Positions 1 to 5,680 of a stretch of DNA of 6,174 bases are shown here, one piece after another. Each line of letters opens with the position of its first letter. Positions within the stretch are counted from its first letter, which is position 1. The stretch comes from Emticicia sp031378715 (lineage in GTDB: Bacteria > Bacteroidota > Bacteroidia > Cytophagales > Spirosomataceae): positions 1-6,174 of the forward strand of contig JANNEN010000077.1 of the NCBI GenBank assembly GCA_031378715.1, given 5' to 3'. The translations under genes and the position numbers were made by a program. A model generated the notes under the pieces. That model did not search any database, was not told where the DNA came from, and saw only the letters and a list, made by a program, of their open reading frames with translations.

Positions 1-111
1 AAAATTAATATGTACCAACGAAAGCAAACGTCGGCTGGAATACAAATAACAGCATTATTAAAGTATTTGGAGAATTTACCTTTAAATAAAAATAGCTCAA
101 AAGGTTTCTGA
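1..111 (+). CDS. Possible C-terminal tail of a truncated upstream gene (weak)
   Basis: Frame 1 is open from the window edge to a TGA at 109-111 and would encode 36 residues ending in N-S-S-K-G-F. Frame 2 is also open from the edge, for 15 residues, to a TAA at 47-49, so the choice of frame is not secure. Neither peptide carries a motif I recognise. In particular there is no sign of the GHKL ATPase end of a LytS-type histidine kinase, which would have been the expected partner of the adjacent response regulator. The stretch may simply be intergenic. Nothing else is visible between 112 and 158. Confidence 0.2.
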   Translation, partial: KINMYQRKQTSAGIQITALLKYLENLPLNKNSSKGF

Positions 112-158
112 ATAAAAAATCTATGAGTCATTATTTGAGTACTTACACCCAACCAAAA

Positions 159-911
159 TCAAACCTTCACCCCCGCAATAAATTCATCAAATTCTTTCAC
201 TTTTTCACGGGCAATCGGTGCCGAAAAACCATTATCAAACTCAATCATTGCTCCATCTTTTTTGTTGTATTTCATGATTTGATGGGTATTAATCAAATAC
301 GACCGATGAATACGGTAAAAGCGGGCATCGTTTGATAATAATTCATCAAATTCTTTGATTTTTTTGCTTACCAAAGTTTTACCTGATTTAGTTATCACGT
401 TTGTATATGACCCATCGGCTTCAAAAAAATAAATATCTTCAAGTTGCATAAATATCAAACTATCGGCCATCGGTAGGGCGATTTTTTGGAGTGTATTCAC
501 GCTAAGGTTTTCTTTTAACACATTTACTCGCTGAATAATCTGATTCTGCCCGATTACTTTAATGGCTTTTTCAACGGCCAAAATTACCTTCGATATACTG
601 ATGGGCTTCAAGATATAATCTATGGCTGACACCTCAAAGGCTTGCAGGGCAAAGTCGGAGTAAGCCGTGCAGAAAATCGTTTCAAACGTGGGGGCATTGA
701 AATAATCGAAGAGGGCAAAGCCGTTTTCTTCGGGCATTTCGATGTCCAGAAAAACGAGGTCGATGGCGTGTTTGTTGATGAGTTTTACGGCTGATTTTAC
801 ATCGGGGGCTTCATCAACGAGATTAACCATTGGGCAATGGGCGGAGAGAAGCTGACGAAGCATCGAGCGAGCGGCGGGTTCGTCATCTACGATGATGGCA
901 TTGAGTGTCAT
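159..911 (-). CDS. LytR/AlgR-family two-component response regulator (REC + LytTR)
   Basis: A 250-residue cytoplasmic response regulator, normal length for the family. The N-terminal receiver domain (about residues 3-118) has the acidic pair D9-D10, the phospho-acceptor D56 in L-D-I-E-M-P, the switch residue T82 and the conserved K102 followed by P103. A linker (about 120-140) leads to a C-terminal LytTR DNA-binding domain (about 143-245) with E-A-D-G-S-Y-T at 164-170 and F-Y-R-I-H-R-S-Y at 198-205. By family knowledge, phosphorylation by a LytS-type membrane histidine kinase alters binding of the LytTR domain to promoter direct repeats. No kinase gene is in the window, so the partner must be encoded elsewhere, perhaps beyond the left edge. 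I chose the ATG at 909-911 because the receiver domain starts immediately after it; the longer reading to 956 would need a TTG and adds 15 residues unlike a receiver. Targets are unknown. The gene diverges from the lipoprotein gene. Confidence 0.93.
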   Translation of the reverse strand: MTLNAIIVDDEPAARSMLRQLLSAHCPMVNLVDEAPDVKSAVKLINKHAIDLVFLDIEMPEENGFALFDYFNAPTFETIFCTAYSDFALQAFEVSAIDYILKPISISKVILAVEKAIKVIGQNQIIQRVNVLKENLSVNTLQKIALPMADSLIFMQLEDIYFFEADGSYTNVITKSGKTLVSKKIKEFDELLSNDARFYRIHRSYLINTHQIMKYNKKDGAMIEFDNGFSAPIAREKVKEFDEFIAGVKV

Positions 912-1040
912 ATTTTTTGGGAAATAAAAATTAGTAACAGAACGCAATATACTCAAAACGCTTCATGTAGCCAAATGCCCCGTTCGTGCGGTTTGAAGTA
1001 CATTTGATGAGGTTGGAGAAAATGGCGAAACCGATACATA

Positions 1041-1048
1041 TAGATTTG
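1041..1048 (+). promoter_or_regulatory. Candidate Bacteroidota -7 box for the lipoprotein gene
   Basis: The sequence TAGATTTG matches the Bacteroidota -7 consensus TAnnTTTG exactly and lies 82 nt before the ATG of the lipoprotein gene. No TTTG or TTG sits at the ideal 19-21 nt upstream; the nearest is a TTG at 1013-1015, 25 nt away, so only half of the promoter is supported. The downstream leader is very AT-rich. Confidence 0.35.
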
Positions 1049-1130
1049 TATATTATTAAATAAACGCAACCACAGCGATGACTTTAATAGCCAATAAATC
1101 TAATTATTTAACAATTAAATTATTATCAAA

Positions 1131-1547
1131 ATGCGTAAAATTTTCACATTATCAATCTGTTTGAGTGCCATGGTTGGCGTGTTGTCATGCAGTAAAGTTG
1201 AAGTACTACTTGCCCCCGTTCCGATTGACATCTTGACTGGCGGTAGTGCAAAAAGTTGGTTGTTGGTCAATACCAAAACAAACGGTAAGAGCGATATTGA
1301 TGCCTGCGATATGGACAATGTAGTTACCTACACTAAGGCCACCTCAAAAGCACTAACTGAAGTAGGGGCCAAGAAGTGCGACCCAGATGACACCAACGCT
1401 ACCTCTACCTTTAAGTTGTCGGACGATGGCAAAACCCTTACATTGGATACCTTTGTTTTTACGGTAGTAAAACTTACCGATACCGAATTGGAGATAAAGA
1501 CCGATTTGTTTGGCGATACGGGCGAGTTCTTCTTCAAGGCTAAGTAG
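1131..1547 (+). CDS. Small lipocalin-like lipoprotein
   Basis: A 138-residue predicted lipoprotein. A basic start (M-R-K), a hydrophobic stretch and a lipobox-like V-L-S-C put the acylated cysteine at C20. The mature part resembles the Bacteroidota lipocalin-like family: a short W-x-L-V strand near 43-46, a cysteine followed by acidic residues (C59-D60), K-K-C-D-P at 81-85, L-S-D-D-G-K-T-L-T-L at 96-105, and a closing F-F-F-K-A-K. C59 and C83 could form a disulfide, as the paired cysteines in this family suggest. The protein should sit on the periplasmic or outer face of the outer membrane. The +2/+3 residues S-K followed by V-E only partly resemble a surface-export signal, so sidedness is open. 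Members of this family are common and mostly of unknown ligand. The ATG at 1131 is the only start giving a complete signal peptide. It stands alone: the next plus-strand gene begins 424 nt further on. Confidence 0.88.
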   Translation: MRKIFTLSICLSAMVGVLSCSKVEVLLAPVPIDILTGGSAKSWLLVNTKTNGKSDIDACDMDNVVTYTKATSKALTEVGAKKCDPDDTNATSTFKLSDDGKTLTLDTFVFTVVKLTDTELEIKTDLFGDTGEFFFKAK

Positions 1548-1594
1548 CAGTAAATTCCGCTTGTGAGTTTTTGAGGTTATTTGAGAGTTCATGT

Positions 1595-1810
1595 TACGCA
1601 TGGTTAATTTCCTTCCCTTTTTTCAAGGGGAGGCGACCGACGCTCGGTGGCAAAATTCTGACATAGTCGAATTTTGACGGAGGGGTCGAAGGTCGCTGAA
1701 ATCCTTTTCAAACAAGTTCTACGCTAAAAACCCCTCCGTCGGAATGCCGCACCGCCGACTTCGTCAGGACACCTCCCCTTGAAAAAAGGTGAGAAAATTA
1801 ACCATGCGTA
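1595..1810. repeat. 216-bp nested inverted-repeat element (MITE/REP-like)
   Basis: Arms at 1595-1633 and 1772-1810 are inverted copies matching at 36 of 39 positions: a perfect outer 16 bp (1595-1610 with 1795-1810), a 7-bp spacer with three mismatches, and a perfect inner 16 bp (1618-1633 with 1772-1787, TTTTTTCAAGGGGAGG on the left). Inside are a perfect 11-bp inverted pair, GACGGAGGGGT at 1676-1686 with its complement at 1730-1740, and a local hairpin, CAAAATTC at 1651-1658 with GAATTTTG at 1669-1676. The two halves look like diverged inverted copies of one unit running from TTTTTTCAAGGGGAGG to GACGGAGGGGT. There is no coding potential. Similar GGGGAGG...GGAGGGG repeats are, to my recollection, dispersed between genes in many Bacteroidota, which suggests a non-autonomous mobile repeat. 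No clear target-site duplication is visible. Transcribed, it would fold into a long hairpin that could shield the operon from readthrough of the upstream gene. Confidence 0.8.
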
Positions 1811-1853
1811 CCATAAGTTACATTAGGAAAAAAACTCACTCAATCTTATACAG

Positions 1854-1903
1854 TTCGTGAACCCAAAATAACGATTTAAAGCTCAAAAGCTACACTTCGT
1901 GAA
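1854..1903. repeat. Direct repeat TTCGTGAA, 42 bp apart, upstream of the operon
   Basis: TTCGTGAA occurs at 1854-1861 and again at 1896-1903. The start-to-start distance of 42 bp is about four helical turns, which would place both copies on the same face of the DNA. They lie 110 and 68 nt before the operon's first ATG and upstream of the candidate -7 box. A paired direct repeat is the general form of LytTR operators, but the spacing here is wider than the usual one to two turns, so this is only a candidate regulatory site. Confidence 0.3.
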
Positions 1904-1932
1904 ATGATAAAAAATAATAGAATTTTCAATGA

Positions 1933-1940
1933 TAATTTTG
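1933..1940 (+). promoter_or_regulatory. Candidate Bacteroidota -7 box for the four-gene operon
   Basis: TAATTTTG fits the consensus TAnnTTTG and lies 31 nt before the ATG at 1972, which would give a short leader of about 25 nt. No clear -33 TTTG is present 19-21 nt upstream, where the sequence is A-rich. The promoter may therefore depend on an activator, or the match may be chance in AT-rich DNA. Confidence 0.4.
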
Positions 1941-1971
1941 AATCATCAAATAACCAAAAAATAATTCCCCC

Positions 1972-2922
1972 ATGAAAAAATTATTTATCACTCTCGTCCT
2001 ACTAATCGCCTCATTATCAGGCTTTTCGCAATCTTTTTCGGTAGATTCTAAGAGTTTGAGCGTACCACGCTACGCCAATCAAGCGGCTATCACGGCAGCC
2101 AATCCATCACCCACTGAGGGTAGAATGGTTTATAACAGTGCCCTCGACCAGTTTGCCTACTACAATGGCACAGCTTGGGTAAATCTTTCGACTGGAACAA
2201 GTGGTCCAGTTCTTTGGACTGCCGATCCTACCACCTTTCGCATAACAGCAAATCAAGGTTATACATATGGCATTGAAGCAAGTCGCTTTACCTCAAATGC
2301 TCCCACTTCATTATCACTTCCTTTAATCAACTCAACTGGTGATGCAAAAACCTTTCTTCGTTATGGGTTAGACCCGCAATCAACAGCGGCAATTTTTCAA
2401 GAATCAACTACAAATTGGAACTTCAGTGGTTCAAGTATCAATTGGAAACACAGTGACGAATCAAACCCGCAAGTCATTACCAATATGTTTGGATATAATG
2501 GAGGTACTTTCAGTGTGAATGGTTTTACGAAATTAGGCGATGAAGCCACGACTACTACATCGGGCGTTACGAAGTCCTCGCCTGCCATAAAAACGATGTT
2601 GCTAACTGGCTCGATGACACCAGGATCTAATCCAGAAACGGCGGCATCTCTCACTACAACAATAACTCATGGCTTGAATTTTAGTAAAATAGTAGATATG
2701 AAAGTATTGGTACTTGGAGTAAGTAATGCTGGTGGTAGATTGGTTGCGGAGGGATTTACTGACCCCATTGGTGTAGTTACTGGCTATCTGTTTTCTACAT
2801 TCACTGATGGTGTGAGTGTTCATATCATAAGAAGCAATGCTTCCAGTACCAGCAGTAATAATATTCGGCCAAGTGCAAGTGTTACGGCAACTTATAAAAT
2901 TTATATTACATACATCCCATAA
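1972..2922 (+). CDS. Secreted tail-fibre-like protein, paralogue 1 (316 aa)
   Basis: First and shortest of three tandem paralogues. Residues 1-19 or 20 form a Sec signal peptide (M-K-K, hydrophobic core, then S-G-F-S-Q-S); there is no lipobox cysteine, so the product is released or attached non-covalently. Residues 30-73 form the Bacteroidota module V-P-R-Y-A-N-Q ... M-V-Y-N-S-A-L-D ... Y-Y-N-G-T-A-W-V-N-L, also present in paralogue 3. Residues about 114-189 are the W-K-H module, with W158-K159-H160 and G-F-T-K-L-G at 184-189. Residues about 198-316 are the shared C-terminal module with T-H-G-L at 232-235 and a Y-K-I-Y-I-T-Y-I-P end. The protein is S/T/N/G-rich and has no cysteine, as expected of an extracellular beta-rich fibre. 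Its ligand is unknown; tail-fibre or receptor-binding resemblance is an inference from pattern. I see no S74 chaperone and no evident type IX C-terminal signal. It stops 9 nt before the next gene. Confidence 0.88.
   Translation: MKKLFITLVLLIASLSGFSQSFSVDSKSLSVPRYANQAAITAANPSPTEGRMVYNSALDQFAYYNGTAWVNLSTGTSGPVLWTADPTTFRITANQGYTYGIEASRFTSNAPTSLSLPLINSTGDAKTFLRYGLDPQSTAAIFQESTTNWNFSGSSINWKHSDESNPQVITNMFGYNGGTFSVNGFTKLGDEATTTTSGVTKSSPAIKTMLLTGSMTPGSNPETAASLTTTITHGLNFSKIVDMKVLVLGVSNAGGRLVAEGFTDPIGVVTGYLFSTFTDGVSVHIIRSNASSTSSNNIRPSASVTATYKIYITYIP
2004..2027 (+). repeat. Signal-peptide DNA repeat, copy 1
   Basis: Twenty-four bases coding for the end of the signal peptide (I-A-S-L-S-G-F-S) are identical to 2964-2987 and 4491-4514, although the codons on either side differ. 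The stretch contains GCCT and AGGC around a 7-nt spacer, a weak potential hairpin. Confidence 0.85.
2311..2538 (+). repeat. W-K-H module in paralogue 1
   Basis: Residues about 114-189. The pattern is L-R-Y near the start, a polar stretch, I-N-W-K-H, a proline, N-M-F-G-Y, then V-N-G-F-T-K-L-G. Equivalent blocks lie at 3517-3741, 3871-4083 and 5086-5322. Confidence 0.6.
2563..2919 (+). repeat. Shared C-terminal module in paralogue 1
   Basis: Residues about 198-316 match the ends of paralogues 2 and 3: G-V-T-K-S-S-P-A-I-K, L-L-T-G, H-G-L, S-K-I-V-D, V-L-V-L-G, a variable stretch, F-S-T-F-T-D-G-V, then Y-K-I-Y-I-T-Y. The anchor segments are conserved while the stretch after V-L-V-L-G differs. 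Confidence 0.7.
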
Positions 2923-2931
2923 TACAAAGAC

Positions 2932-4449
2932 ATGAAAAAAATATTTATCACTTTCATTATTTCAATCGCCTCATTATCAGGCTTTTCTCAAAGTGTAACG
3001 ATCTTGCCTACGAGTACGCTCGGGGGTAGTGGTAGTAGCCAATGGACAACTTTGGGCAACAACATTTCCTACGGTACACTTGGCGGTAACGAAGGCGTTT
3101 CGATTGGCTCAAATGCTGCCCCATTTACACCGCTTCATGTTTTTTCAACATCAAATGGGCGAACTGCTACCTTTGAAAACTCAAACAATGGACTTCCAGG
3201 TATTTCAATGGTAAAATATGGCGGAACTTTCAGTGCAAAAACAGCTATTGGTACAGGTCTTTTTGGAATCATTTCTTTTGATGGTGCGACCAGCCCAAGT
3301 GGGACTTCAACGGCAGCATATATTACAGCCAATGCAAAAGCTGCTTTTAGCTCATCAAACAGACCTACATCACTTGAATTTGCTACAACGCCACCAAATG
3401 GTAATGTGGGTGTTAAAATGATTTTGAGCGAAAATGGTCGTTTAGGCGTTGGTGATGCAACTGACCCACAGGGAACATTACACATCAATTATGCTGGAAA
3501 TGGAAACGTAAGCCAACCTATTCTGAATTTGGTAAATACCAGTAATCCTTCAAATCCGCCCGCCTTACTTACTCGATATTCGGTTGCAAATACCACTGAT
3601 TATGGCGTTTATAATGAAGTAATACCGGGGGTGAATATACCTGGTACGAGCGTAAGATGGAGATACCGAGATAATGGAAGTCCTTCAACAATGACAGAAC
3701 TTTTTGGTTATTCAAACAACCTCTTCAGCGTCAACGGAGGGCAAGCCATTAGTGGAAGCAGCACTGTAACAGGTACAAGTGGCTTGACGGGCAAAGTTAC
3801 CGTTGGTTCATCAACGGCTACCACGGCAGGGGTAGAAATTCGGTCACAAACCAGCACCGATGCTAACCCCGATATTTATCTAAAAGGCACAAACAATGTG
3901 GTGCGTTTTGGCAATAATGTTGATGGCACGAGTATCATTCAAACGACTACTTCTGCTAACGTACCAAACACCGCCAACCTTACTTGGAAACACATCACGA
4001 ATGCAAACCCTGCCGTGGCAACGCCCATGATGTCGATTCAAGGCGATGGTGATTTGACGGTGAATGGTTTTACAAAATTAGGTGAACTAACAACCGCTAC
4101 CACGGCTGGCGTTACGAAGTCATCACCAGCCATGAAAACTATTCTTTTGACGGGAAGTATGCCTAATGCAGCAACAACAACCGTTGCGGTGCCTCATGGC
4201 TTGACGGAGAGTAAGATTATTGACGTAAGGGTTTTGGTAACTGGGTTTACTAATCTTATTGTTTCTGACAACTATACACCAACTATATCAAGTGGAAGCA
4301 CAATTTATGGTTTTTTATTTAACACCAATATAGATGGGGTAAATATAAATATTGTGAGAAATACCTCAACAACTTCAAGTAGTAATGGTATTATTACGGC
4401 TGGAGGTATTACGGCATCATACAAAATTTTTATTACCTATATTCCATAA
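2932..4449 (+). CDS. Secreted tail-fibre-like protein, paralogue 2 (505 aa)
   Basis: The longest of the three paralogues. The signal peptide (residues 1-19/20) is nearly that of its neighbours, but the next 150 residues differ from them. They hold two copies of a tail-fibre-like unit: V-S-I-G-S-N ... P-L-H-V (56-70), and M-I-L-S-E-N-G-R-L-G-V-G ... P-Q-G-T-L-H-I (163-185), separated by a G-I-I-S-F-D-G ... L-E-F-A-T-T-P block. That pattern is widespread in Bacteroidota exported proteins and phage tail fibres. Two W-K-H modules follow: a diverged copy (about 196-270, with V-R-W-R-Y) and a canonical one (about 314-384, with T-W-K-H and G-F-T-K-L-G). The shared C-terminal module (392-505) ends in Y-K-I-F-I-T-Y-I-P. 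Much of its extra length over paralogue 1 comes from the added tail-fibre unit and the doubled module. It has no cysteine, no lipobox, and no S74 peptidase at the end. It starts 9 nt after the previous stop and ends 9 nt before the next start, so it is co-transcribed. Function is unknown; surface adhesion or ligand binding is inferred. Confidence 0.88.
   Translation: MKKIFITFIISIASLSGFSQSVTILPTSTLGGSGSSQWTTLGNNISYGTLGGNEGVSIGSNAAPFTPLHVFSTSNGRTATFENSNNGLPGISMVKYGGTFSAKTAIGTGLFGIISFDGATSPSGTSTAAYITANAKAAFSSSNRPTSLEFATTPPNGNVGVKMILSENGRLGVGDATDPQGTLHINYAGNGNVSQPILNLVNTSNPSNPPALLTRYSVANTTDYGVYNEVIPGVNIPGTSVRWRYRDNGSPSTMTELFGYSNNLFSVNGGQAISGSSTVTGTSGLTGKVTVGSSTATTAGVEIRSQTSTDANPDIYLKGTNNVVRFGNNVDGTSIIQTTTSANVPNTANLTWKHITNANPAVATPMMSIQGDGDLTVNGFTKLGELTTATTAGVTKSSPAMKTILLTGSMPNAATTTVAVPHGLTESKIIDVRVLVTGFTNLIVSDNYTPTISSGSTIYGFLFNTNIDGVNINIVRNTSTTSSSNGIITAGGITASYKIFITYIP
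2964..2987 (+). repeat. Signal-peptide DNA repeat, copy 2
   Basis: Identical over 24 bases to 2004-2027 and 4491-4514, in the same reading frame, at the end of the signal-peptide coding region. Confidence 0.85.
3517..3741 (+). repeat. W-K-H module in paralogue 2, diverged copy A
   Basis: Residues about 196-270. It keeps L-T-R-Y, V-R-W-R-Y in place of W-K-H, G-S-P, E-L-F-G-Y and F-S-V-N-G, but lacks the G-F-T-K-L-G end. Its E-L-F-G-Y ... F-S-V-N-G is closest to paralogue 1. Confidence 0.5.
3871..4083 (+). repeat. W-K-H module in paralogue 2, canonical copy B
   Basis: Residues about 314-384, with Y-L-K-G-T, V-R-F, L-T-W-K-H, M-M-S-I and L-T-V-N-G-F-T-K-L-G. It is closer to the module of paralogue 3 (L-H-L-R-G-T, M-M-S-V, L-T-V-H-G-F-T-K-L-G) than to copy A of its own gene. 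Confidence 0.6.
4105..4446 (+). repeat. Shared C-terminal module in paralogue 2
   Basis: Residues about 392-505: A-G-V-T-K-S-S-P-A-M-K, L-L-T-G-S-M, V-P-H-G-L, S-K-I-I-D, V-L-V-T-G, a variable stretch, G-F-L-F-N-T-N-I-D-G-V, then Y-K-I-F-I-T-Y-I-P. Very close to paralogue 1 at the anchors. Confidence 0.7.
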
Positions 4450-4458
4450 TCCAACGCC

Positions 4459-5670
4459 ATGAAAACTATACTTATTACTTTCACAATCATAATCGCCTCA
4501 TTATCAGGCTTTTCGCAGTCGTTTTTGGTAGATAATAAGAGTATATCAGTACCACGCTATGCCAACCAGGCGGCTATTACGGCAGCATTTACCACCCCAA
4601 ACCCAGCCCCCACCGATGGTATGTTGGTTTTTAATAATGCCCTTGATGTATTTGTTTATTGGAATGGCATGGCTTGGATAAATTTTCCTGCGGCAAGTGG
4701 ACAAACAAATCCCATTGATTCGACTCGTATTATTAGTGCGGCAAAGATTCCATCTTTGCAAGCACTAAGAACATCGGGAACTATTGCAGCACCAGGTGCT
4801 ACCCCCGCAGGAAGATTATTTAACATTCAATCTTACGGGCGTTCCTCAACGGCTACACTTTTAAGCGGCGAAATTTCGTTTCGAGTACCACAGGCATTTA
4901 CGCTCAATAGCGACCCTGCCTCATCTGAAATCGTTTTCTCAACAAAAGGTGTAGCTGCCCCTTTGACTGACAGAATGATAATAACCGAAAACGGAAGGTT
5001 TGGGTTTGGGTCTATTTCGAGTGCAGGTTTTGTACCAAGTGGGTTTATGGATTTGAATCCTCCATCATTTACAACGGAGGCAACGCCAACCCTTCACCTC
5101 AGGGGGACTTCTTCTTCCTACATTAGATATAGTCGAAACAATGCTACCAATGGGGCAGGAGTAGGAATTGTGCAAACGAATACCATTGGCAATAACTCGC
5201 CTGCAAATGCCCTCATTGCGTGGAAGCACTACGACGATACTGGCAGTCCAATATTGCAAACAAACATGATGTCAGTAACAGGGCAAGGAAACTTGACAGT
5301 TCATGGTTTTACGAAATTGGGTGGTTCGAGTGCTTTTGTGCCAGCTATTAAGCAATTATTACTGACTGGTACTACTGCTGGGGCAGGGGGAAATAATACT
5401 ACTTTATTAATAACAACAGTACCTCACAGTCTTCCAGATTTTGATAAAATATTATCTACTGAGGTTTCTGTTAAAGGATACGATGGTTCGACTTCGACAG
5501 AACTATGGTTTTCCAATGGCTACACAGGAACTAAAAATTCAGCAACAAATGGGAATACTTTTAGCACTTTTTATGATGCAACCAATGTCTATATTGAGCG
5601 TCCATCGGGGGTTACAGGAGGGAATTTAGCTGGCCGACCGTATCGCATTTTAATTACTTATACCAATTAA
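4459..5670 (+). CDS. Secreted tail-fibre-like protein, paralogue 3 (403 aa)
   Basis: Third tandem paralogue. Residues 1-19/20 are the same type of Sec signal peptide, ending S-G-F-S-Q-S. Residues 22-76 repeat the N-terminal module of paralogue 1 (V-P-R-Y-A-N-Q-A-A-I-T-A-A, then M-L-V-F-N-N-A-L-D and W-N-G-M-A-W-I-N-F), with a five-residue insertion before P-A-P-T. The middle (about 100-200) carries a tail-fibre-like segment with G-E-I-S-F-R and R-M-I-I-T-E-N-G-R-F-G-F-G, akin to paralogue 2. The W-K-H module spans about 210-288 (W255-K256-H257, G-F-T-K-L-G 283-288). The C-terminal module (294-403) is the most diverged: H-S-L instead of H-G-L, and an end of Y-R-I-L-I-T-Y-T-N. It has no cysteine and no lipobox. 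It thus combines the head of paralogue 1 with the middle of paralogue 2. Start is 9 nt after the previous stop, and the LytTR gene follows after 10 nt. Its role is probably surface or extracellular, with unknown ligand. Confidence 0.88.
   Translation: MKTILITFTIIIASLSGFSQSFLVDNKSISVPRYANQAAITAAFTTPNPAPTDGMLVFNNALDVFVYWNGMAWINFPAASGQTNPIDSTRIISAAKIPSLQALRTSGTIAAPGATPAGRLFNIQSYGRSSTATLLSGEISFRVPQAFTLNSDPASSEIVFSTKGVAAPLTDRMIITENGRFGFGSISSAGFVPSGFMDLNPPSFTTEATPTLHLRGTSSSYIRYSRNNATNGAGVGIVQTNTIGNNSPANALIAWKHYDDTGSPILQTNMMSVTGQGNLTVHGFTKLGGSSAFVPAIKQLLLTGTTAGAGGNNTTLLITTVPHSLPDFDKILSTEVSVKGYDGSTSTELWFSNGYTGTKNSATNGNTFSTFYDATNVYIERPSGVTGGNLAGRPYRILITYTN
4491..4514 (+). repeat. Signal-peptide DNA repeat, copy 3
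   Basis: Identical over 24 bases to 2004-2027 and 2964-2987, in the same frame, within the third paralogue's signal-peptide coding region. Confidence 0.85.
5086..5322 (+). repeat. W-K-H module in paralogue 3
   Basis: Residues about 210-288, with L-H-L-R-G-T, Y-I-R-Y-S, I-A-W-K-H, G-S-P, N-M-M-S-V and L-T-V-H-G-F-T-K-L-G. Aligns with the blocks in paralogues 1 and 2. Confidence 0.6.
5338..5667 (+). repeat. Shared C-terminal module in paralogue 3 (most diverged)
   Basis: Residues about 294-403: V-P-A-I-K, L-L-L-T-G-T, V-P-H-S-L, D-K-I-L, V-S-V-K-G, a long variable stretch, F-S-T-F-Y-D-A-T-N-V-Y-I, then Y-R-I-L-I-T-Y. The anchors are recognisable, but identity is lower than between paralogues 1 and 2. 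Confidence 0.6.
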
Positions 5671-5680
5671 TTTAAAAATC

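Noticed and set aside
123..335. Plus-strand open frame of 70 codons
   Set aside because: It lies almost entirely antisense to the LytTR domain of the response regulator and has no recognisable motif.
912..956. Longer N-terminus for the response regulator, starting at 956
   Set aside because: It needs a TTG start, adds 15 residues outside the receiver fold, and the ATG at 909-911 sits directly before the first receiver strand.
961..1006. Short complementary pairs (CTTCA with TGAAG, CAAATG with CATTTG) in the divergent intergenic region
   Set aside because: The pairs are 5-6 bp with long loops and cannot nest well together; expected by chance and no T tract follows.
1115..1601. Three minus-strand open frames across the lipoprotein gene
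   Set aside because: They are antisense to a well-supported lipoprotein gene with signal peptide and family motifs, and their translations lack any domain pattern.
1595..1810. CRISPR array or intact insertion sequence
   Set aside because: There are only inverted, not regularly spaced direct, repeats, and no transposase reading frame within the 216 bp.
2397..3488. Minus-strand and alternative-frame open frames within paralogues 1 and 2 (up to 117 codons)
   Set aside because: The host frame is supported by homology among three paralogues; the antisense frames are not conserved between them and are by-products of S/T/G-rich coding sequence.
1972..5670. Prophage tail-fibre cluster
   Set aside because: Each protein has a Sec signal peptide, which phage structural proteins do not carry, and there are no tail, baseplate, lysis or packaging genes nearby. 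Only the sequence style is fibre-like.
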